From the IMG/VR virus record IMGVR_UViG_3300009184_000294, positions 1-20,149 of that record: 20,149 bases of DNA. The stretch is one strand, 5' to 3'. The notes under the pieces were generated by a model, which saw nothing but the letters and a program-made list of their open reading frames with translations, made no database searches and was not told the origin of the DNA. Below, piece after piece: positions 1 to 5,864 of the stretch. Every line of letters starts with the position of its first letter. Position 1 is the stretch's first letter. The stretch comes from a virus. A program made the position numbers and the translations under genes.

Positions 1-510
1 GAATACATTGACCGAATCATCAACGATTCCAAAGAGCAGGGTCGTTCGGCGGCTGACGCGGGGACTGACATCCACGCATCCATCCAAGGACATTATGAAA
101 ATAACCCCACAGGCAAACACCAAGAGAGTGTCAAAGCCTGCGAACTTGCAATCACCAATCACTTTGGCCCACAGCAATGGGTCTCTGAGCGGTCATTTGC
201 ACACGACCTCGGTTTTGGCGGTAAGTGCGACCTATTTACTGGGGCTGGAGAAGGCATCGTCTCTGACATCAAGACCAAGGAGTTCACCGACCCCACCAAG
301 GTCGATGGCTACGACGAACACCTCATGCAACTCTCGGCTTACCGAGTTGGTCTAGGCGTCCCCAAGGCACGCTGTGCCAACGTCTTTGTGTCCCGTAGCG
401 TCCCTGACCTTGTCGTGGTAAAGGAGTGGAGCCTTGAAGACCTTGACCGTGGTTGGGGGATGTTCTTGCATCTACTGCAATTTTGGCAATTGAAAAACTC
501 ACACAAGTAA
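1..510 (+). CDS. PD-(D/E)XK exonuclease (RecB/Cas4-like), 3' part
   Basis: Frame 1 is open from the first base to the TAA at 508-510, giving 169 residues; the start lies outside the window. The motifs of the RecB/Cas4/lambda-exonuclease nuclease superfamily appear in order: G-T-D-I-H (residues 21-25), G-G-K-C-D (73-77, metal-binding Asp77), D-I-K-T-K (89-93, the catalytic D-x-K) and Q-L-S-A-Y (110-114, the QxxxY motif). Family members are metal-dependent DNA exonucleases, and in phages they usually serve recombination or replication. Two small genes follow on the same strand, the first 10 bases downstream, so this is probably the end of an early or replication operon. The superfamily call is firm; the exact subfamily and role are not resolved. 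Confidence 0.85.
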   Translation, partial: EYIDRIINDSKEQGRSAADAGTDIHASIQGHYENNPTGKHQESVKACELAITNHFGPQQWVSERSFAHDLGFGGKCDLFTGAGEGIVSDIKTKEFTDPTKVDGYDEHLMQLSAYRVGLGVPKARCANVFVSRSVPDLVVVKEWSLEDLDRGWGMFLHLLQFWQLKNSHK

Positions 511-520
511 GGAGCGAAAA

Positions 521-742
521 ATGTTGAGTGAAGAAGAAATCCGCCAAATCTATTTCTACTGCGACGAGAAGCTGCCCAATGCAATCTACGCAGACGAGGT
601 TGACATCATCCAGTTTGCACGCAAAATAGCGGCCTACGCGGAGGTCGCCCACGCCCGCAAGGAACACGCTCGGTGCGTGGAAATTGTGAGCCACATGAAC
701 CCTGAAGTAGCCAAGGCACTGGAAACCCAACGACCAAAATAA
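521..742 (+). CDS. Hypothetical protein, 73 aa
   Basis: Begins at an ATG with a good Shine-Dalgarno (AAGGAG, 7 bases upstream) located in the 10-base gap after the exonuclease stop. The product is 73 residues, mostly helical in composition and acidic at the N-terminus, with no membrane segment or recognisable motif. The spacing makes it co-transcribed with the exonuclease. I do not recognise the family. The clear ribosome site and fit to the operon support a real gene. Confidence 0.65.
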   Translation: MLSEEEIRQIYFYCDEKLPNAIYADEVDIIQFARKIAAYAEVAHARKEHARCVEIVSHMNPEVAKALETQRPK

Positions 743-744
743 TC

Positions 745-930
745 ATGGACATCAATCTCATCAAGTTCCTAGCAAAACAACACGATGAGGGTCGGCGCGA
801 CGCAGAAGCAGTTCTGGCAAGCGCCTGCCTTGAAGCCTACGAGCAGGGGTTTGATGATGGGGCCAAAGATGCCGAAGAACGCATCGCACAGACCCAGATG
901 TTGCTGATGTTTACCGCAGGAAGCGCGTAA
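745..930 (+). CDS. Hypothetical protein, 61 aa
   Basis: The ATG lies 2 bases after the stop of the preceding gene and has no clear Shine-Dalgarno, so translation is probably coupled. The product has 61 residues, is rich in Ala, Glu and Asp, and contains a run E-A-Y-E-Q-G-F-D-D-G-A resembling helical segments of small phage proteins of unknown role. Its TAA stop (928-930) overlaps the U-tract of the terminator that serves the opposite strand. Function unknown. Confidence 0.55.
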   Translation: MDINLIKFLAKQHDEGRRDAEAVLASACLEAYEQGFDDGAKDAEERIAQTQMLLMFTAGSA

Positions 931-954
931 AAAAAGCCCCCCGTTAAGGGGGCT
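929..954 (-). terminator. Intrinsic terminator of the minus-strand virion operon
   Basis: A perfect 7-bp stem (AGCCCCC at 935-941 pairing with GGGGGCT at 948-954) encloses a 6-base loop. Read on the minus strand it is followed directly by six U residues (929-934), the classic rho-independent layout. It lies 33 bases past the stop of the transglycosylase gene, the last gene of the minus-strand block. On the plus strand the hairpin is followed by AAAAGG with no U-tract, so it should not terminate the convergent plus-strand genes efficiently. Confidence 0.85.
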
Positions 955-986
955 AAAAGGAGAGTGGCAACTGCTCCTCGAAACTT

Positions 987-2849
987 TTACTGCGGTTCTT
1001 GTGGTAAATTTTTATCAAACACCTGCCGACCAAGGTCGTAGCCGTAGGTTCCAACCATCCCAAGCGCCCCTAGACCCTTTGCCTTAGTCATTCGTTTTCC
1101 CGCTGGGGGTAGCAACGACAAACCAGCCGAACCCGCCTGTATAGCCTTTAAAACAGCTTCGCTGGTGTCTCCAGCTTTGGCCCGCTCTAGAGCCTCTTGT
1201 AGACTCATTACGCCAGCCATGCCAGCCAGCCCGCCAGTGATGGTGCGACCAACTGGGCCAATCTTGGAAGAGCCAACGCCAGCCCGCTCAAGGACTCGAC
1301 CAGCCATGCCGGGTTGCTCCTGCGCACGAGCCAGCCGACGACGAGCAATTTCAGCATCGGTCTCAGCCTTGGTGAGCGCACGTTGCACGGGGGCCGCTTG
1401 TCTAACTTGGCCCGCAAGCACATTGTGCTGTTGACCAGCCTGCGCCCGCGCTTGGCGCAAACGCTCTATTTCGGCCTCGTGATAAGCCCGCTCCATCTCC
1501 AATTGCTGAGATTGACGCTCTTGCTGAATGCGGGCTTGCTCGGCCCTGCTTTCTATTTCAGACTGGTTTGCTTGGTTCTGACGCGCAATGTCAGCTTGAC
1601 GCTCTGCAACCGTAGTAGGAGGCAATTGCAACTGCACGCCGCCCTCGGTGGTGACCAGCCCATAATCTCCAGCGCCAAGCTGTTTGATTTTTTCAATGTT
1701 TTGCAGGTCTTTATCAATCAAAGCCTTGCCGCCAGTTGGGCTGTCTTTGGTCTTGTCGGTGACCATGTTCAGCACAGCCTCTGGCATTTGATGCTGCTGA
1801 CCAGCCTCTGCAATTGTCCAGTTCCTAACGCCAGAGTCGCCTTCAACTTTGGGGCCGCTGGCTCGACCCGCACGACCAGAATCTTGAGCGGGCAAAGAAA
1901 TTTCAGGAGCCTCTATCGTAGGCGCACTTCTAGGCAATGACCTCAATCGCTCTTGAGCAAGCCTTTGCTCATTCTTTAAGTTCTCAAGTTGCGCTTGGCT
2001 TTCCCTGTAGGCGTCATCCAGCCCCGGAACGCTCTCCCGTCGCAAATTTTGACGGGCCAAATCCAGCCTATCTTGCGCTAATGCGTTTGCTTCGGTTGCC
2101 TTACCAGTGTCAACCCTTGGGGAGACTTTTGGCTCTTCGGTGAGCATTGGAGCAAACAAGTTTGCCGCCGCGCCAAGAACGCCTGCGCCTACGGGGCTAA
2201 TCTCGTTGGCGGTGTCACTAGCCCTTTCAAGCATGGTCTTGGGCGCGGGAGGCTTGCGCCTTTCTTCTGCCGCCCTAGCCTCGTCCTCTGTTCTTAGCTT
2301 TGACGCCTCAGATTCATACCCCTGAAAACGATTTTCTTTAACTGGTTCAATTAAGCCAGTTTCTTTGTCGTCATCAAGGTTAAAGTTTTTGGAAATGCGC
2401 AAAGAATAATTGCGGGTCTCTTCTGGCAAAGACATGATTGCCGCGTCTGGGTCTGTGCCATATGTCTTCATAAAATTCGCAACGGCCTTGGGGCTGGCGT
2501 TGTACAGGGCCACAGCGTTTCGCGGGCTTTTGTACTGCGTCAACAAGTCCTTGAGAATAAATACGCCGCCCTTGATGTTGCTGTCTTCATCATTTGGGTC
2601 AATGTCAAGGTTGAATTTTTTGTTGTACAGGTTTACCGTATCGGGCATCATTTGCATGAGACCCCTAGCGCCAGCGGGAGACTCAAGAACGCCATTTTTC
2701 CCGTAGTGGGAAAACTTCCCGCCAGTCTCAGCGTCAGCAATAGCAATCGCTAATTCGGGCTTGACGCCTTGGCGCTCCGCCTCCTTGGCAATCTTAATGA
2801 CCGTGGCTTGCTGGGCTTCAGATAGGGCGCTAAATTTCTTCTCGTCCAT
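987..2849 (-). CDS. Virion lytic transglycosylase (SLT domain), internal virion protein
   Basis: A 620-residue protein whose N-terminal 130 residues form a soluble lytic transglycosylase (SLT/GH23) domain. Glu41 in A-D-A-E-T-G-G is the likely catalytic acid, followed by G-L-M-Q-M-M-P-D-T (63-71), N-I-K-G-G (91-95) and A-L-Y-N-A-S-P (114-120). These enzymes cleave peptidoglycan glycan strands. The rest is Ala/Gln/Glu-rich and probably coiled coil (about 250-310 and 410-490), and the C-terminus has Gly/Ala-rich hydrophobic stretches (about 540-605) that could enter a membrane. A fused transglycosylase at the end of the internal-protein genes parallels T7 gp16, which degrades the wall locally during DNA ejection. 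The ATG lies 2 bases past the preceding stop, with GGGAG upstream. The enzyme class is secure; the ejection role is inferred from position. Confidence 0.88.
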   Translation of the reverse strand: MDEKKFSALSEAQQATVIKIAKEAERQGVKPELAIAIADAETGGKFSHYGKNGVLESPAGARGLMQMMPDTVNLYNKKFNLDIDPNDEDSNIKGGVFILKDLLTQYKSPRNAVALYNASPKAVANFMKTYGTDPDAAIMSLPEETRNYSLRISKNFNLDDDKETGLIEPVKENRFQGYESEASKLRTEDEARAAEERRKPPAPKTMLERASDTANEISPVGAGVLGAAANLFAPMLTEEPKVSPRVDTGKATEANALAQDRLDLARQNLRRESVPGLDDAYRESQAQLENLKNEQRLAQERLRSLPRSAPTIEAPEISLPAQDSGRAGRASGPKVEGDSGVRNWTIAEAGQQHQMPEAVLNMVTDKTKDSPTGGKALIDKDLQNIEKIKQLGAGDYGLVTTEGGVQLQLPPTTVAERQADIARQNQANQSEIESRAEQARIQQERQSQQLEMERAYHEAEIERLRQARAQAGQQHNVLAGQVRQAAPVQRALTKAETDAEIARRRLARAQEQPGMAGRVLERAGVGSSKIGPVGRTITGGLAGMAGVMSLQEALERAKAGDTSEAVLKAIQAGSAGLSLLPPAGKRMTKAKGLGALGMVGTYGYDLGRQVFDKNLPQEPQ

Positions 2850-2851
2850 AC

Positions 2852-4810
2852 TCAGTTACTCCCACTTTCTTTTTTGAGGCGCTCCAACCTTTGGGAATAA
2901 GTTTCACCCGCTGGAGGCTGGGCCGCAGGAGCCGCAGGAGTGGAGGGAGCCGCAGAAGCTGGCTTAGATGTATCACCCTTTCTCTTTGGGGACAGTAAGT
3001 CCATGTTTTCATCGCGCACGCGGTCAAGCGTTGTGCGGTAGTTGTTTTTAAGTTCTTTAAAGTCTTCGTCACCCATAAAATCGTTGTAACTGTAGCCAGC
3101 TTTTTTGCTTTTCTGAGTCCACAGTTTGTGCCTCTCTTCATCAAAAGCACTTTGCAGAATAAGAGCCTCAGACTTCAAAATAACAGCGCGTTGGCTATCA
3201 GACGGCAGTGCGTAAATAGAGCCAAGCAGTTTGGTCTCGTAGTCGGAAGTGGAGCCTTCGCCCGGAGTCCTATTCAACTGACGACCACGCGATTGCAACT
3301 CAGCATATTTCTGAGCAAAAATTTGCAGAGCCGCCAAATCTTCAGTAGTGAGATTTGCCTCCGCAAGAGTTTTGGCTGGGATGTTTACGCTAAAGTTGCC
3401 AACAGAAATTCCCTCCTGAGCCGCCCGTGTAATAGCGCCCAAAACGCCCGGCTTGTTCATAGCCGCCAATATCTTTGGATTGTTCTTTGCGTAGGCAATC
3501 ATGTCCTTTGCGGTGTTTGTATTGCTAAACGCAACGTCAGCCGCATTTGCCATCTTGGTAGCCTTAGCCGAAGACTCTTTAGACCTTTCTTTGGCTGTTT
3601 CCTCTTCCCCAGCTTGCTGAACCGCAATAGGAAGTTTGCCTCTGGCAATGTCTAAATCTTTTTGCACTTCAATCGGGGCTTTTCCAGTGGCAATAGCAAT
3701 TTCTTCTGCTATTTTTATTAATGATTTATCTTTGGCTTCTTTTATTACACCCGGCGCAAGAGCAGACTGCTCCGCAACTTTTTGGTCGGTTTCTAACTCT
3801 TTGGCGGTTTTTGCAATTAAGGCGCTGTAATCTGCGGCGGAAATAGGTGTTGTTCCTGCGTTTTTCCCAGCCGCCGAAAGGGCGCGGCCCTGCTCCTGCT
3901 CTAACCATCCCATTCCAGCGTAATACTGATTCATCTTCAATGGGTCGCCGCCAGTCTTTTTGAGCATATCCCTGTATTCGCCATACTCCTTGTTGGTAAT
4001 CTCGCGCTCAGTACGCAATCCAACAGGCGTAACTTTTCGAGTTTTCTGCGCTGTTTCCGTGAGTTGGTTTTGCAAAGTTCTTTCCGAGATGTCCAGCTTT
4101 ACGTCTTCTTGCTGACGAGCCAACATTTTTTCAAGCACAGGAACCATTTTGGGCGAATACCGATTGGCCCAAGCAACGTGTTCTTCTGTGACTGGCAACC
4201 GACCAGAGGCCGCACCCTGTACCTGCGCGGCGGCGGCGGGTGTGTTTTGACCAGCTTCCACTTGCGCCGTTGCAACCGATGAGCCAGAAGAAATCCCTGC
4301 GGGAGACGCGGGAGATGCGGGAGATGCGGGAGATGCGGCCCCAGCAGGACGAACGCCCTTAAAAATATTGCCCATAAGTTGGTCGCCAGCCAATTGCTGG
4401 CGGAACTCCTGCTCCTTGCCCATGAGTTCCATTTCCATCTTCTGGGTCTCTGCATCACGAGCCAATTCGCGCTCTGAGGCAATTCCAGCGTTCTCTGCGG
4501 CATACCCCAAGGACTCGCCGAACGAACCCGTTTTGGTGGGTTTTAAGAAGCCTGCGGCAGTCTGCATCAGGACGGGGTCAAACATCCTGTTCTTGCGGGC
4601 GTCTAACCCTGCGCGAAGTTGCAACAAGGCTTTGTTCATGGCCTCGCGCTGGTCGTCAAGGTCTCCAGCAACTTTTTGCAAGTTGGTCTGACCCGATTGT
4701 TTTTCTAGGTTTTCGGCCTGTACCGCGTCAGTGTCAAACTTCCCACTAGCAGGAGCGGGAGTTTTTGTTTGAGCGGAGGCTTGGCCTAATCCACCTTGAG
4801 GTTGCGCCAT
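2852..4810 (-). CDS. Probable internal virion protein, 652 aa, with Ala-Ser-Pro repeat
   Basis: A 652-residue protein with a Gln/Ala/Pro-rich N-terminus, long helical and probably coiled-coil segments (about 40-150 and 200-260), and an Ala/Pro-rich C-terminal tail (about 615-645). Residues 158-172 hold four tandem A-S-P units encoded by 9-bp repeats. No enzymatic motif or clear membrane segment was seen. Its place among the other repetitive proteins and directly before the virion transglycosylase suggests an internal or ejection-complex protein. The ATG lies 1 base past the preceding stop, with TGGAG 8 bases upstream. I do not recognise a named family. It is clearly coding; the function is inferred from context. 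Confidence 0.75.
   Translation of the reverse strand: MAQPQGGLGQASAQTKTPAPASGKFDTDAVQAENLEKQSGQTNLQKVAGDLDDQREAMNKALLQLRAGLDARKNRMFDPVLMQTAAGFLKPTKTGSFGESLGYAAENAGIASERELARDAETQKMEMELMGKEQEFRQQLAGDQLMGNIFKGVRPAGAASPASPASPASPAGISSGSSVATAQVEAGQNTPAAAAQVQGAASGRLPVTEEHVAWANRYSPKMVPVLEKMLARQQEDVKLDISERTLQNQLTETAQKTRKVTPVGLRTEREITNKEYGEYRDMLKKTGGDPLKMNQYYAGMGWLEQEQGRALSAAGKNAGTTPISAADYSALIAKTAKELETDQKVAEQSALAPGVIKEAKDKSLIKIAEEIAIATGKAPIEVQKDLDIARGKLPIAVQQAGEEETAKERSKESSAKATKMANAADVAFSNTNTAKDMIAYAKNNPKILAAMNKPGVLGAITRAAQEGISVGNFSVNIPAKTLAEANLTTEDLAALQIFAQKYAELQSRGRQLNRTPGEGSTSDYETKLLGSIYALPSDSQRAVILKSEALILQSAFDEERHKLWTQKSKKAGYSYNDFMGDEDFKELKNNYRTTLDRVRDENMDLLSPKRKGDTSKPASAAPSTPAAPAAQPPAGETYSQRLERLKKESGSN
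4295..4339 (-). repeat. 9-bp tandem repeat encoding Ala-Ser-Pro units
   Basis: On the plus strand GGAGATGCG (with one GGAGACGCG variant) recurs head to tail about four times, in frame. It gives four A-S-P tripeptides in the 652-aa protein. Such a repeat can gain or lose units by slippage without shifting the frame. Confidence 0.85.
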
Positions 4811-4811
4811 G

Positions 4812-5864
4812 TTATTGCTCCACTAAGTAGCCGTCGGCATCGTAAAAATTACCCTTGCCATCGTGATATTCTGCACCAGAAGGAGCCATGCCCCCATCCG
4901 CAAGGCGAACACCGCCGCCGTTTGCTTTGTGAATTGCCCCGCCTTTTGCCGTCTTTGCCGCAAGTTTTCTTTTGTATTCGGCGTCAGCGGCGGCGGCATC
5001 TGCCTGTTGCTTAATCAAGTTGCCTTGAGCGTCTAAATTTGGATTCTCGGACGGGAACAACGAGGCAACCAAAGAACCTAAGCCAGCAATCTGCGACAGC
5101 GGGCTTGCGGAGTAACCCTCGGAGCCAGTTGCCTGCGTAGTCGTACCCATAGGCATTTGGTAGCCCTGCATCAGCTTGGCAAACTGCTGGGTCTGGGCCA
5201 TTGGATAGTCCAGCAAAGCCTGACCCTGCTTCTGCTGTTGAGCGCCGTAGTCGGACATGGTCTTCAAACCCGCAACGCCCAATTGCTGTTGCTCTTGGCC
5301 CAATTGAGTAAAGCCTTGGCCCGCCTGCAAGGCACGCTGTAAGTCGGCCTGAGCCTGCGTTCCAGCCTGCGTATAGCCTTGCTGGAGGGCTTGCATCTGC
5401 TTACCAGTCAAGTCAGCTTGGATGTCGCGCAAAGTGTTGCCAGTGACTTGCTGTTGACGACGTGAGCCGAATTGACCAGAACTGATAGCGCCAGCCCCAA
5501 GGTTGGGGAGTATATTTTCGTTGACATTGCGGTTTGTCAACCTGCCCATCTCATCCACCACGCTGGAGGTGTAGGGATTCATGTAGTCTGCGACCACATC
5601 AGGCATGGTCGTGGAGCCAGCCTCGCCCAACAACTGGGAAGACGCGCCCAAGGAGCCAGCGCCAGCAAAGGCCACGTCTGGGGCCATTTGGAAGGCTTGC
5701 TGTTGCAGTGGGCTAAAACCAGCAATTCCGCCCTGTTGGACAGCGTTCTGGCCTAAGTTGGCAATGTCCTGAAGGTAATTCGTGTAAAACTCTGGAGCCG
5801 TCTGTTGCGACTCGGTCGTCTTGGTAATCGCTGGTAGCGGGTCACCTTGAAATAAGCCAGCCAT
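4812..5864 (-). CDS. Probable structural/internal virion protein, 350 aa
   Basis: A 350-residue Gln/Ala/Gly-rich protein. The segment Y-M-N-P-Y-T-S-S-V-V-D (about 93-103), followed by an Ala/Gly/Gln/Arg-rich stretch with G-Q-F-G-S-R-R, resembles a motif I know from hypothetical virion-region proteins of uncultured aquatic phages; no biochemical role is known to me. The middle (about 145-225) is a Gln-rich helical region. The C-terminus has spaced Gly pairs (residues 307-325) and ends with D-G-K-G-N-F-Y-D-A-D-G-Y, both echoed in the neighbouring 840-aa protein. The ATG overlaps the preceding stop by one base (TAATG), with AAGGAG 9 bases upstream. A structural role is inferred from context. Confidence 0.75.
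   Translation of the reverse strand: MAGLFQGDPLPAITKTTESQQTAPEFYTNYLQDIANLGQNAVQQGGIAGFSPLQQQAFQMAPDVAFAGAGSLGASSQLLGEAGSTTMPDVVADYMNPYTSSVVDEMGRLTNRNVNENILPNLGAGAISSGQFGSRRQQQVTGNTLRDIQADLTGKQMQALQQGYTQAGTQAQADLQRALQAGQGFTQLGQEQQQLGVAGLKTMSDYGAQQQKQGQALLDYPMAQTQQFAKLMQGYQMPMGTTTQATGSEGYSASPLSQIAGLGSLVASLFPSENPNLDAQGNLIKQQADAAAADAEYKRKLAAKTAKGGAIHKANGGGVRLADGGMAPSGAEYHDGKGNFYDADGYLVEQ

Noticed and set aside
8-355. Out-of-frame plus-strand frame at the left edge
   Set aside because: It overlaps the nuclease frame 1, which carries all superfamily motifs; this frame has a Ser/Thr-rich composition with no motif.
1314-1940. Plus-strand open frame (208 codons) across the transglycosylase gene
   Set aside because: Antisense to a gene with a clear SLT domain; no recognisable domain or start signal.
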